DNA from: Acephala macrosclerotiorum
Lineage: Eukaryota; Ascomycota; Leotiomycetes; Helotiales; Mollisiaceae
Length of the DNA: 64,000 nt
Assembly: GCA_014904845.1 (NCBI GenBank)
Contig: MU119256.1
Coordinates: 214,416 to 278,415, forward strand
Reading direction: 5' to 3'
Within the stretch, counting starts at the first letter, position 1. Each line of letters opens with the position of its first letter. The position numbers and the translations under genes were made by a program. Below, in pieces: positions 11,647-23,133 of this stretch. A model generated the notes under the pieces. That model ran no database searches. It was given only the letters and a program-made list of their open reading frames with translations, and was not told where the DNA came from.

Positions 11647-12906
11647 CTTGATTGCTAGCTGATTTTCGTGACGTCCTACACTGGAAAGAGGGAGACTCTT
11701 GGATTGATGTTTGACACTTGTGAGGTGAGGATATGTCTATAAGGATTAAACGAAGCTCGACAACTTGATGTGCACTCAAACACGTTACTCCTGGTTTGTA
11801 GAATGACGAAATCATCATATTGCATTGCATCATAAAATGTACTTGCGGGCCGAACCGAGCCGAAACCCCCACTCCTGAGTTAGGCTTTATCAGAATGCGC
11901 TCTACCTAGGCAGCATGACTTTGGCGAGTCTTTTGAATAATTCTAGTAGAACAAATCACCGCTAGTGTACTTTTTTTTATCGACAATCGGACAACTTGAG
12001 AACACGGACACTGGAGGCAGTAATTGAGACTTAGAAGCAAGGCATCGTTAACAATTCAAACTGAAAGCGAATGAACAAGACACTTGCTTCATGGCTGTGC
12101 ATTGAATGAGCGACAATGGTGAGGAGAGTATAACATATTCACTTAGCAGAGAGTGATGGGAACAAGCAAAGAAGAACTTCAAAACCAACTGGGAAGTAAG
12201 GGACCGGGATGGGATGGTCAGCTGTGGTTGGGGCCTTTAGTACAGTACTTTTGAGCGATGATTTGCTTTTGGAAACGATGATTTGAAAATTAAAGGTTTA
12301 TTTGGAAAGAAATCTGCTCCAAATCTTTAGTTAGGTGAGGCATTCAGTATTCTCGCTCGCTGAAATGGAAAAGAAACACAACTGCACCAATATGCCAACC
12401 AAGACGGCCTGAGTGCTACCGATGTGATAGGTTGGAGTGGTGAGATGAGACGTTACTCTCAACCACATTTGCAGAAGTGAAAGAAACGGACGCAATCCAA
12501 ATTAAGCCTTGCTCAGGTGAGCAATCTCTTTGGTAGTCTTGTGATTTCAGGTAGTTGTCGGTAGGCGGTGGCATCTAGATGTGGTACCGCCTCGGAACCC
12601 ATATATGCAAGCAGACGCCCAAGCAAACATAACCCACCATGAGTGGATGTGTAGTGGGCGCTCCGCTCGGGTTCAAAAAAGTTGAGCGTTGATAATGCGC
12701 CCCCACTTCCACTGCTGTGGTAGTCCACACTTTGGATCATAATTTCGAAGGTGACTATCGAGGCCTCAAGGAGTCAGCAAAGTCGCACCGATAAGTGACA
12801 GCGCGGTCCTATTTCCGATTGAAGTTCATGAACTTGGTCGAACACCATAGAGCCCTGTGAAGGCCGTCTCTCCCATATCATTACCGCGACGACAGCTAGT
12901 CTTACG
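11647..12906. other. intergenic, no gene recognised
   Basis: Upstream region of the SDR on the left and of the membrane-protein gene on the right. Short frames on the minus strand (12513-12740 and 12774-13040) look like chance; the second is the shadow of the first exon of the next gene. A loose repeat of gatgattt-gctttt words occurs near 12255-12285. Confidence 0.4.
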
Positions 12907-14558
12907 ATGCGTGGGATACAAACATTATGTGCTCTCATCGTGGCTGCCGATGTCACAGCTACCAACGTGCATGTGGACTTCACACAAGCATGCTGGACAG
13001 TCGTGAATGAATCTATCGCAACGGACTCATCGCTCGCCAACGAGTCCTAACTGCAGTGCGGGCAATCATACTCGCCATCAACGCTGCCAGCACTGAATGT
13101 CAACATTTCTCTACCCGTCTGCCTTGAACGATGGCCTGGCTGGCAAATATCAAATGTCAAGGTGTTGAACCAGTGGGTGGGACCCCTTGCAGGCTTTCTG
13201 CTCCCAGCAGTCGTCTTCGTCTTAGTCATTCCTCGAAACTACCGAGTGCCTCGAGGGGATGCACTCTTCAACCACCACATCATCGTCACCTTTCTGTGGT
13301 TGATCTTGGCATTCTTCTTGCTGGTCTTAGACGTCTTGATATGGATTATGATGGTGTTGGGCTTGCTGGGCCGATCATAGTTGGTGCATTCGACGAGGGT
13401 CTTAAAGACTGGAGGATATTGAGAGGCATCGAGAAGGCCGGTGCAAGGTATCCTCGAGCAGAAGCAAGCTATGCACTTGCTGTGACTCTAGTCGGAACTT
13501 TCAAGCCCCGAGAATACTTGGGACATCGACAGCCGAATGATCTCGTTGATGACGTTGTTGATCAGATCTGTAACGCGTCTGATGCCTCCAAGACCAAAGA
13601 GAAATTGTGCCAGCTGCTCGGCCAGCAGATGCCCTATGGCGTCCAAATCGGAGCTCCTGTTGTGTTCTATCTTAGCGCGTACGCCTACTCAATTTTTGAT
13701 GCCGATTCAAGGTTGGGTGACAATGATACCGCTCACGCTATCGCGTTCGGTTTGTGGTATGGGCTGATGGTCTTGACGGCTACCTCGTGCTGCTGTGCCC
13801 CGGACTTGAATGATCCGTCGGCGATCGAGAGCATTTTTGACATACCTCATGTTGAGAAGCTAAAGGAATTCTTGAGAAGTTTCTTTTCGCCATACGAGTC
13901 ACAGCACCGCTCCGTCTGGATCTTCAATCGACCTCGATGTGCTCGGGGTAGGGTAAACGAAAGTATCGTTGACGCAGGGGACATTGGCAGCGACGAAAAG
14001 CTAATCCATCCTAAGATCAGGTCCATTCTGAATTCCAAGGGGTTCAGTACACTTTCTTGCCTTCTTGCAATCACGGTTGTTTCAATCATCTGTGGTCTCG
14101 CATTCTCGATCAGTTACTTCACGCCCAGAGTCGGGTACGACTGTCGGGCGACGACCATTCTATGCTACGGGATTTCTCAGATCGTCCTCATCATCTGCTG
14201 CTTCTACCACAATGAGGATGATGATAAAAAGACACACTGGGTCAAATGGCCGGTAGATGTTCTGGCAACGTTACTATTTGCTTCCTCCGTCTTTGTAGCC
14301 ATCGGCGGTACAATCATGCAGCTCCTTGGAGTATATCGAAACTGTATATGTAAGGCAGGATTAAAGTTTTGGCTCAATCAAGCGCGTGGAGTCGTGGTGC
14401 TGTCGAGTGATACCCAGGAGGATCGAGATCTAGCTCGCCTGTGGATCAAGATAGGAGCGATCGGAATCTCGTATATTAGTATCTTTTGCATCCTAGGGTT
14501 GGGTTATTTCATAAGAATGAAATCCAAAATGAAGGGGCAGATCGAGGCACTGAGATGA
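12907..14558 (+). pseudogene. multi-pass membrane protein of unknown function, one-base frame break
   Basis: Exon 1 (12907-13002) encodes a signal-like start, MRGIQTLCALIVAADV. A 54-base intron (gtgaat...cctaactgcag) leads in phase to 13057 and CGQSYSPSTLPALNV. This frame runs through a WVGPLAGFLLP membrane segment and a second long hydrophobic segment (LWLILAFFLLVLDVL), then hits a stop at 13378-13380. The next frame carries on from about 13350 with PIIVGAFDEGLKDWRILR and runs to 14558 with about six more membrane segments. The shift falls at gttgggcttgctggg, inside a membrane helix that should read straight on, so one base seems to be missing. The arrangement (signal, cysteine-containing ectodomain, WVGP helix, then DWRILR loop) resembles a family of fungal membrane proteins of unknown role. 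Restored length would be about 545 residues. Confidence 0.6.
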
Positions 14559-15259
14559 GCTTTTGTGGTCGGTTGTTTGCCGCCGGATGATGCGTGATTA
14601 TCCTGCGGGTTGAAGGAAGGGACTTGATGCCGGATTTGATACCGAAATCCAGTCATGTATCTACCTCAGAATCGATGGAATTGTGCTTCGTTGGCAGTAT
14701 TTGTGCCTTGGTAGCAAGCCCAATTGAGGGCATTGAGGAGCAAAGGCCGTCGCGAATGTCCAGATCCCGCATCTCACTTCTCTATGGGTGGCCAAACAGA
14801 GTGCCTACAGGAAGAAGATATGGGGAAAACCGTCAGCCAAGTCAAGTCGGTAAGAGTGGATGCACTGCTTGAATCCAGTCACTTTTGCGCAGAATTGATG
14901 CCAGAATCTGGCTTGTCTCCTCGTCGTTGATCTGCTTGGTGGAATGAAGTTGGAGAGGAATCGATAAGAAGAGAGAAAGTTACTATGGCGGATTTCTTAG
15001 CGTGGGGTCGCTAACTCTTCAGGGGTTTGATTCCACTCCAGGCCTCTGTCCTCAACACCCCGCACTTCTGACCAACACCGAGCTGGCCTCGACTCTGCAT
15101 AAAGCACTGCCGTTATTATTAATCAATGGTCTTTTCTTGCCATCTACAACGCGCAAGATGCTTTCATTACCACTATTAAACCCTCTCCTTTGGCTCTCAA
15201 CATCCTCCTCGAACGCAAGTTGACCGTTCGAGCTACCCTTCAGCATAAACACAAACGCG
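14559..15259. other. intergenic, promoter of the oxidoreductase gene
   Basis: No supported gene. The last 200 bases before 15260 are pyrimidine-rich and contain a tataaag-free leader ending in cacaaacgcgATGG, a good start context for the next gene. Confidence 0.4.
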
Positions 15260-17092
15260 ATGGCCTTCTACGAAGCTTCAGCCCAATGGCACGCAGGAGA
15301 GGAGGAAATGCACAAGCGTATGCGAGTGCCACATACGGATAACCCCACGCAGCCATACCTCACGCCTCATGCCACGAATATCCTCGCCCGGTCACCCCTG
15401 ATGGCTTTGGGTACACTGGATGGTGAAGGGCGACCATGGACAACATTATGGGGAGGCGAAGCAGGCTTCTCACAACCTGTTGCCCAGTCGATCATTGGTG
15501 TAAAGACAACTGTCAATCGAGACCTTGATCCTGTCCTGAAGATGCTTCTGGGAGATATCGCTGATGGCGAGGTATACCAAGAAAAGGGCGTGGGAAAGAT
15601 GGTGGGCGCACTCGGTATTGACCTCGAGACAAGACGAAGAATCAAGCTCTACGGGAGAATGGTTGCTGGAGCTCTTTCTGCCACAGAAGAGGGTCTTGGG
15701 GAGGTACAACTCGTGGTCAAAATTGAGCAGAGTCTGGGTAAGCAATGTCTTGCCACCTTTCCGAACATAGATACTGACACTTGCACAGGAAATTGCCCCA
15801 AGTACCTGAACAAGAAACATATTATCCCACATCTGCCGAAGCCAAAGCTTGTCACGGACAATCTACCATTACCCAAAGCCGCCATTAATCTCATCGAAAG
15901 GTCCGACCTGTTCTTTATAAGCTCTTCGAACCACGAATCGGACATGGATACAAATCACCGTGGTGGGCCGCCAGGCTTTGTCAGGATCCTTTCGAATAAT
16001 GAGGATGGTCTGACATTGGTATATCCCGAATACTCTGGAAACCGACTTTATCAAACGCTAGGCAACCTCGAATCAACCCCACAAGCTGGGCTAGTTTTCC
16101 CTAACTTCAACACGGGTGATGTCCTATATATCACTGGAAAGACGGAGATACTAGCAGGCAAGGCTGCTACAGATTTGATCGCGCACACGAATCTTGCTGT
16201 GAAGATCAAAGTTGAAGGAGCAAGATTTGTCGCGGATGCCTTATCCTTCCGAGGACAAGAGGGAGAGTTCTCGCCATACAATCCGCCAGTTCGGTACCTC
16301 TCAAGTGAGAATCGTCACGGTATCGCTGGTAACAACAAGCAGATTTTTGCGAAGCTGGTTGATAAGAAGATCATTAGTCCGACGATTGGAAGGTTCCGTT
16401 TCCATATCGCCGACCCAGTGAAAGCAAGCAAGTGGAAGCCAGGACAATACGTGGCACTGAGCTTTGCAGATGAGCTGGGTATTGGATACAGTCACATGAG
16501 AGACGACGATCCGAAAAGTCTGAATGATGATTTCCTCCGCACTTTCACTGTTTCATCAAGGCAAGATAGCTTGGATGCGCATGATCAATTTGAGATCACG
16601 ATTCGCAAAGTCGGACCAGTTACAGATTTTCTGTTCAGGCATAATGTTCGATCAGAATTGGAGGTACCACTTCGAGGCTTCGGAGGAGAGTTTTTCATCA
16701 AGCAAGATAACGAACCGATTTGTTTTGTTGCAGGTGGTGTCGGCATCACGCCTTTTCTGGCTCAAGCCAAGGACCTTGACTTGGAACGACTACAATTGTA
16801 CTGGACTGTACGAGGAGAGGATGTTCCACTAGTGATTGATACCTTCGACCGCCTTCCAGAGCTAGCAAAGTCCACGAAGTTATTCGTCACTGGCAAAGTC
16901 GATGAGGAATCCGATGTGTGGAAGAAGCTCTCTGCAAGTGGTACAAGCGCAGAGAAGCGCAGAATGACGAAGGAAGACATCTCTGGGGATATCGCGAGTC
17001 GCTGGTATCTCTGTACAGGTACTGAATTCCGCAACTCTCTGCTAGAATGGCTAGATGGGAAGTCGGTGCATTATGAAGACTTCAACTATTGA
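15260..17092 (+). CDS. FMN split-barrel (PNPO-like) domain fused to a ferredoxin-reductase-type domain
   Basis: A frame stays open for 610 codons, but 15738-15788 is a 51-base in-frame intron (gtaagc...ttgcacag). Removing it gives EQSLGNCPKYLN, the sequence expected for this family, and 593 residues. The first half (about 1-350) is a pyridoxamine-phosphate-oxidase-like split barrel: SPLMALGTLDGEGRPWTT, NCPKYLNKK, DLFFISSSN, FNTGDVLYITG. The second half is a flavin reductase module: FAD-binding RTFTVSS preceded by WKPGQYVALSF, then the nucleotide-binding CFVAGGVGITPFLAQ and YLCTGTEF near the end. No 2Fe-2S cysteine cluster is visible at the C-terminus. It is probably a cytosolic oxidoreductase passing electrons from NAD(P)H through FAD to the split barrel. 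Substrate unknown. Confidence 0.85.
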   Translation: MAFYEASAQWHAGEEEMHKRMRVPHTDNPTQPYLTPHATNILARSPLMALGTLDGEGRPWTTLWGGEAGFSQPVAQSIIGVKTTVNRDLDPVLKMLLGDIADGEVYQEKGVGKMVGALGIDLETRRRIKLYGRMVAGALSATEEGLGEVQLVVKIEQSLGKQCLATFPNIDTDTCTGNCPKYLNKKHIIPHLPKPKLVTDNLPLPKAAINLIERSDLFFISSSNHESDMDTNHRGGPPGFVRILSNNEDGLTLVYPEYSGNRLYQTLGNLESTPQAGLVFPNFNTGDVLYITGKTEILAGKAATDLIAHTNLAVKIKVEGARFVADALSFRGQEGEFSPYNPPVRYLSSENRHGIAGNNKQIFAKLVDKKIISPTIGRFRFHIADPVKASKWKPGQYVALSFADELGIGYSHMRDDDPKSLNDDFLRTFTVSSRQDSLDAHDQFEITIRKVGPVTDFLFRHNVRSELEVPLRGFGGEFFIKQDNEPICFVAGGVGITPFLAQAKDLDLERLQLYWTVRGEDVPLVIDTFDRLPELAKSTKLFVTGKVDEESDVWKKLSASGTSAEKRRMTKEDISGDIASRWYLCTGTEFRNSLLEWLDGKSVHYEDFNY

Positions 17093-17370
17093 ACGAGAGA
17101 GATTTTGAATTTAGCATGGCGAATGAAGTTCCAAGCTGTTAAAAGTTTCTCGTTCTTTCCAGACGAGGATTGTTCCCATAAAAGTGAGACATTGCATATT
17201 TTGAGGAAGTTGGTTACATTCCACACTTTCCTGCCTCCCCAAATTACCAACATCAAAAACGCGACGTTCTTCCTGAGGATCACCTACTAAATCATCAAGA
17301 TCATATACACAACCTACACAATCAATACTTCCATCACAAAACTACCCAGATCTCAACCATAATCCCAAAC

Positions 17371-18581
17371 ATGGCTGCCATTCACCCCCGCTATATACCC
17401 CGCGATCCAGAAGAGCCTCAATCCTTGGCCTCCACCATCCAAGTCCTCCGCCTCGCCGACAACCAAAAATTCCTCGCAACCAAAATCCCCAACATGGTCT
17501 GCAAAGACGCCATCAAAGACAAAAACGGCAAATCAAGAATATCAACCAACCTCGCGGCCGCCATTCTCCCGACTGCTGCTCTCTCCCTCTCCCGAATCCT
17601 CAACCACCCAAACATCATCTCTCTCGTCGACGTCGTCCACAAATCGGTCGAAGAAGGAGACAACACCAACCTAGGAAAATACAGCGACATCACCGTCTGG
17701 GAAGACATGGACGCCGGCTGCCTCTCCTACAAACTCCCCGATCCAAACAACTACCCACCCTTTCACGACGAAGCCGCCTGGTTCTCCCTCTCCTCTCAAA
17801 ACTTTCAACGATTCTCCCTCCCCGAATCCCTTTGCTGGCACGTCCTAAAATCCATCTCTCGGGCTCTCCTCTGGCTCCATTTCGGCGTCAAAGAAACAAG
17901 TGGAATTCCCGGAGAATGGCTACCGCATGACGATGACTGGATGCCAATTTTGATTATGGATGTTACGCCTAGTCAGATATGGTTCAAGAGACCGTTGAAT
18001 GGGGAGACATATGGAGAATGTAAGTTGGGTGGGTTTCAGTGGGCGAGGGTTACGGGGATGCCAGGTGGAAGGATGGCGTTGGCGGAGAATAGGGCGGATG
18101 TGCCGAGGAGGAAACAGTATTACTGGGCTCCTGTTTGTCTTCCTTCCCTCTGTCCCCTCTCATCCCATATCATCCTTTCTTCATACAATTGGACAAAAGC
18201 TAATAGCAGAAACAGGAAATCTACAACAATACAACCTCCTGGACCCGCCCCACCGAAATATGGTCCTTAGGCGCAACACTCTACACAATGATGACCGGCA
18301 TTCCTCCACCCCGCTTCTACGCCCACAACTGGCAAATATCCCGACTTACTGATAAAGGTTTCTCCCCAGGTCTAAGAGAGATCGTGGGGAAGATGTTGAA
18401 ACCTCATCCTGCGGATAGACCGACGGCCTTGGATCTGGTTAATAAGATTGATATTGAATGGAGGAGGTGGAGGAGTGAAACGGTTGAGGGGAGGAGGGTT
18501 GTTGATGCGGATGATAGTTTGGTTTTGAGGAGAGCGTTGGGACCGAATCCGCCGGCGCTGGGGGCTTTAAGTGGGATATGA
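17371..18581 (+). CDS. protein-kinase-like protein lacking HRD and DFG (probable pseudokinase)
   Basis: Exons 17371-18132 and 18216-18581 (intron gtttgt...aaacag) give 375 residues. Kinase landmarks: RILNHPNIISLVDVV (alpha-C/beta-4 region), LCWHVLKSISRALLWLH (alpha-E), the APE motif formed across the splice as YYWAPEIYN, IWSLGATLYTMMTG (alpha-F, with the conserved Asp replaced by Ile) and KPHPADRPTALDLV (alpha-I). The catalytic loop HRDxKxxN reads MDVTPSQIWF and the DFG site reads LGGFQ. A clear glycine-rich loop is not visible, and the N-terminal lobe is short. It keeps the fold but not the residues for phosphotransfer, so a scaffold or regulatory role is more likely. The coding region is not otherwise damaged, which argues that the changes are selected rather than decay. 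Confidence 0.75.
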
Positions 18582-18883
18582 GGGGAGTGAGGAGCGGGGT
18601 GGGGTGGAGAGGAAGAGGGTGTCTGGGATGGAATGGGGGATTATTCTTGTATTGTTAATTCATGTCTTGTCGGACCTTCAAATATCAATTTATCTATCGA
18701 GTCCTCCATTTGAGTATCTAGTTCTACGTCATGCTTCTATCTCTCATCTCTCATTGGAAACATTTCATCTACTGGCCGGTGTCCCAGCATCTTTCCACTT
18801 CGTCTTGCTCTATCTCACGTCTAATAATAATATCACGCCTCGGAAGTTCCTTTACACGTTTGGAAAATTTTCTCATCTACTTC
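18582..18883. other. 3' spacer between convergent genes
   Basis: Spacer between the kinase-like gene (plus) and the hydrolase (minus). AATATCAATTTAT near 18680 may serve in polyadenylation. Nothing else seen. Confidence 0.35.
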
Positions 18884-19992
18884 CTACGCAAAGGCCTCTT
18901 TCAACTTCTCAACCATAGCAGTAATAGTATCCCTCCCCTGCTGCAACGCCCCATCCATCGCTAAAAACGGATGCGGCATCCCCTTAAAAATCTTCAGATC
19001 AGCCTCAACCCCCGCCTTCCTCAACTTCTCCGCATACTCCTCCCCCTCCGTCCTCAACACATCCAACTCCCCCACCACCACCAACGCTTTCGGCTGCCCC
19101 TCCCACCCACTTCGATACAACAACGGACTCGCCTCCGCCTCCCCCCATCTCTTCTCATCTGGCAAATAATGCCATCTGTACCACAACATCTTCTTTGCCG
19201 GCAGTGCCGGCGTAAACTCATTCTCTTTCCACGACAACGTCGTCGCCGTTGAAGCAGTATTATCCGTAACCGGTACGATCAAAAGCTGGACTAGGAATTT
19301 GGGGACGGAAGCTGGGGCTGAGAGGGCTTTGTGGCACATTATTGCAGCGAGGTTGCCGCCGGCGGAGGAACCGCCGATTGCGCATTTTAGGGGGTTGAGG
19401 TGCAGGAGGGAAATACCGGTTGTTTGGAGCCAGAGGAGGGATTCCCAGGAGTCGTGGACGGCGGCTGGGTAGGGGAATTCTGGTGCGAGCCTATCATCAT
19501 TTTTCATTAGAATTTGTTCTAGGAATGGCTGAGGAGAGAGGGGAGGGGAGGGGAGGGGAGGGGAGGGGAAAGGTACCGATAATCTACAGTAATGACAACG
19601 CAGTTCGCACGATTGCAGAGGTTGGTGCAGACTACGTTTTCGGTGTCGATATTTCCTAGTACCCAGCCTCCGCCGTGGTAATACATCATTACCGGCCAGC
19701 CATCTTTTGGCCTCTCTCCTTCGGGAGTGAACACACGGATTGGGATATCCGGGCCATCCGACTCTCGTCTTCGGATCTTGAAGTCCTCGGTCTTGCCAAC
19801 GGGTAATTTTGGTCCGGCGCCAGGGATCAAAACACCGGAGGTCCGAGATGCAGCGACAGGTTGCAAGTGTACTTGCTGTTTGTCGAAGATGTGTTTGTTG
19901 TAGAAATCGGCGTAGACGGGGTCGAGTTTATCTTTCACGGAAGGGTGGAGGAAATAGGGGGGCTGAGGACCAAGGGCAGTGATTGAACCCAT
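18884..19992 (-). CDS. alpha/beta hydrolase of the hormone-sensitive-lipase group
   Basis: Exons 19992-19577 and 19490-18884 (86-base intron) give 340 residues. The oxyanion motif HGGGW is at 106-110. The nucleophile elbow is GSSAGG, with the acid in VVGELDVLRTEG and the histidine in GMPHPF. DYRLAPEFPYPA, a signature of this group, is formed across the splice. There is no signal peptide, so a cytosolic esterase or lipase-like enzyme is expected, acting on short acyl esters or lactones. The intron contains a run of five to six CCCCT units (GGGGA on the plus strand), which serves as a long pyrimidine tract. The start ATG at 19992 is supported by the upstream stop and family length. Confidence 0.9.
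19540..19569 (+). repeat. GGGGA microsatellite inside an intron
   Basis: About six copies of gggga in a row, lying wholly within the single intron of the hydrolase gene. On the coding strand it is a CCCCT pyrimidine tract shortly after the donor site. Confidence 0.9.
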
Positions 19993-21334
19993 GTTTTCTC
20001 TCTTTGTTCTTTATACGATATAGATTCTGAAATTGAAGATATAAAAATCGTCTGCGGAAAGATTGAACGCGCGGGGAGAAAATGGGTGTCAAGGACGCCA
20101 TTTTGTACCTTTGCCTTTCTGACACGTACGAGGGGTAAACTCCACTTGGATTTTACGCGCAGCTAGAGCGATTGGGTTAGAGGAAGAAAGGTTATTGTAT
20201 GGAGTACAGTAGCAAATAAAGGTGGGATGAGAGGCTGCAGGCCTAGTCAAAGCGATAAGAGCGATGACGATGGTTCGAAATTTAGTGCCGCGTTGCTGAC
20301 GAGGACGATGCGTTAGCAGTATTGTGGGTTAGAGATAGAGCGCGGGGCAAGGAGGGGCGGCTAAGATAAGGAGAAACTATTTTCTGGACGGTGTTGGATT
20401 GGCGTCATTTAGTGGAGAGATTGAGTTCGAGGTGAGGATTCGTTGGTTTGGGGTGCAAGAAAAGGCGGCCGAGCACAACACCAAAAATTAGTCCTCGCTC
20501 GCAACCACGCAGCTGTTTTCTCCCCCAAATAAGTTCTAGAAACTCCGACCTAGTATTCTAGCTCTCGCGCATCAATCTATCAACTTTGTATAATATTTCG
20601 CTGTGTCAAAGATAGGTATTTACGTTCGAAAGTTGTGGTTTTGGTGTTGGTGCATAGGCGAAGATCCGCCATTTATTTCTTCGCCGTAGAGACTGTGTGT
20701 CGACAAGGGTTGGTTGAAGAGCCTCCTCGTTTTGTTGGGAGGTGCGATGTTGGGCGTGAGCGAATTAGAATAGTCGCTCTCTCCCTTTCTGTCGAGCGAG
20801 ATGGCAAACCACAATTTCCGACTCTGGATTTCATTGTGTTGAGCTGCCATAATAACTTTTCGTTCCAATGAAATTCCAGTCAGGTCTTGATTGTATGAAC
20901 ATGATGCCCGTCACTTGCAGCATAAAGACGAGCATCGGCATCGTTCCGAGCGCTTGCAGACATGAATGTAATCTCGATAGGATTGAACTGGATAACATAA
21001 ATCCTAAATTCATCAAATAGATGAACAAAACCAGTACATCATAGTACCTTCACCATTTCCACAGCTCATCAATGGACCGTCTCTGGCGGATGGCCAGCAA
21101 CCCCCATGCCTCTGTTGCTCTCAACTTTCTGTGTATCAGGGAGGGGAAGCAAAACTTGATGTCGCAAACACACTAGTCGAGGTGGCCGGGTTCGATACTC
21201 TAGCTGTGATAATTGGCGAAGCTGGCCCTGATGTTATAGTTGCAATAGTTGAAGCAGCTGAACTAGTTGGCGGGGAAGGAGCTTCCAGGACTAGCGTGAC
21301 CACGACGCTGTTCCCTATCGGGGGCGGAGTGCCG
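19993..21334. other. intergenic, no gene recognised
   Basis: Left part is the hydrolase promoter. Frames at 20620-20871 on both strands are short and mirror each other. A minus-strand Ser/Thr-rich frame at 21136-21396 lies just beyond the stop of the secreted protein gene and may be an alternative 3' exon of it, but I could not find a splice that joins them. Confidence 0.4.
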
Positions 21335-22290
21335 CTAAACCAGGAGTATGAGACCGCCCACAGGTTCAAATTGGAAGATAACGTCCATGTTGGCAAACTC
21401 GCAGTTATTCCAGACTAGGTCCATTGTGCCCGGGGCAGTTGAAAAGTCCCTCGCTATCGCTTGAGAATTTGCCACGTACTGCTGTATGGCGAAGATAGGA
21501 TACCCACCAACAACATCTGTAGCATACCATCGAACTCCGAAGTAGGGATCTGTAGAGAAAAGTATACCGTTATAGAAGAAAACTTGGATGGCCAGATCAG
21601 GATTATAGGTGATGCCGCCTCCACTGAGAAGGTAGACTTTTGCTCCACTCAACTCCGCAGTGAATTCTGGTGAAGTGACTTCGATAATGTATGTAGTGTT
21701 TGCAGAAATAAATTCGGGCCTGAAAGAGTTAGATACACGTCTCAGGCCTTGAGAAGTTGGCATATTTACTGGGGATAGTTGGTCGATGAAGGAACGCAAC
21801 TTGAAGATGGAAGACTTGGAATGGATGTTGTAGCAGAAGGCAAGAGCTCTGTTTTTGAGTCATTTCTGCTTAACGAAGCTGCTAGGCTTGTGAGAACAAC
21901 TCCACTTGTGAGTGTAAGTCTGGTTGTTGGAGAAGCATTTATCGAAGTAGTCGGGGCCGGCCCAGAAAGAGTGACTGTAGTTAAGATCGCCGCCCGAGTT
22001 GTGACCAGGGAGAGGGTGACTGTAGTTGTTGTCGTAATGCCCAGCGTCGTTGTGGAAGTGAGTATGGTGCTCAAGCCTGTCGGCGCGTTGGTTATAGAGA
22101 CTGATGTCGAACACGACTCGATCCAAAGCGTGGTATTTGAGGCGACCCATGTCGCAACTTCGCAAGGGTATTCAATTATTGTGAATACTTGGCAGACCTG
22201 CTGTCGCTTTTGCCGCCGAAATATGTCTGGAAGGAAGTTGAATGCGCTTGCCACAGAAGCGCATGAAAGAAAAGGAACAACAAAGCGCAT
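21335..22290 (-). CDS. secreted Ser/Thr-rich protein, possibly cell-surface
   Basis: Exons 22290-21770 and 21719-21335, joined by a 50-base intron with a good branch site (atctaac) and tttcag acceptor, give 301 residues. It begins with a signal peptide (MRFVVPFLSCASVASAF) and a probable processing site RRQKRQQ. Next is a short cysteine-containing segment (CQVFTIIEYPCEVATW), then a Thr/Ser-rich linker of about 90 residues with several N-glycosylation sites (NTT, NDS), then a globular-looking C-terminal part of about 130 residues: ANTTYIIEVTSPEF, VYLLSGGGITY, WYATDVVGGYPIFAIQQY, FQFEP. No GPI signal is obvious. No known domain. Such architecture suits a wall- or matrix-associated protein; its function is not readable. 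Confidence 0.75.
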
Positions 22291-23133
22291 ATTTATCAGG
22301 GAGTGTAAGGTCGGCAGCTTGATTGGAATATTATACTCTCAGGTTCCGATACCGGGGAAAAGACTGGCAATTTTAGGGTCAAAAGATTCAAAAAGAGTGA
22401 CGATAAGATAGCTTGAGCTACGCTACAAGAAAATTGTTGCTTCTTATCCATGATCTTCCAGAAATGGCGGGGTTGAGGAATGTGCCTAAAAATGGGACGA
22501 AAGACTTCCCAACCTCAGCTGCCACAGAACTGAGTGGCGGGAGAATGTAACTGCTCATAAGACTCACAAGATTGGGCCAACAATTTGTTCTAGAACCAGG
22601 ACAACTTCAGAGTGCTCGTCGCGAGCTTTGTGTCATCGTGATGCGAGGAATGCAGGATAGAGACGCGTCGAAATAGACTGACGTAGCTCCGAGACAGATG
22701 CACAGCTTTTGATAGGACTTGAGAAGCAGAGCAGTCGTAGATGTTGACAAATGTTGAGGTTGGGTTGTTTGAGGGAAGAGCTTGGCCGACTAGAGCAAAA
22801 GGGGTAGGCGCTAGCCTCAAAAGCTATCCAGAAGTGGAAGGCCCTGTGTCATGTGACACCGAATTCAACTTCACTTCCAACACTCTTCCCAGTTCTCGGG
22901 GGAGTTTACTGTCTTCTTCTCACGATTGTCGACCATTACCTAATATAAATCCAAGACTCAAGCAAATACGAAGTAACGTTGAACTTAAAAGCTACGCTAG
23001 CACGAAAGTGGGGGTAGTGTGGGGGTCACTGTCAGCCACAACCATCCTTGCCTTGTTACTCCTGCAAGTCATCTTCTGCTCGACATATTTGTCGAATCGA
23101 CAGCAAGACTTTGATACAGCTCTACCTTGCAGA
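22291..23133. other. divergent intergenic region
   Basis: Shared upstream region of the minus-strand secreted protein and the plus-strand SMP-30 gene. A 150-codon plus frame (22741-23193) overlaps the start of the SMP-30 gene and shows no domain, so I do not call it. Confidence 0.4.
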
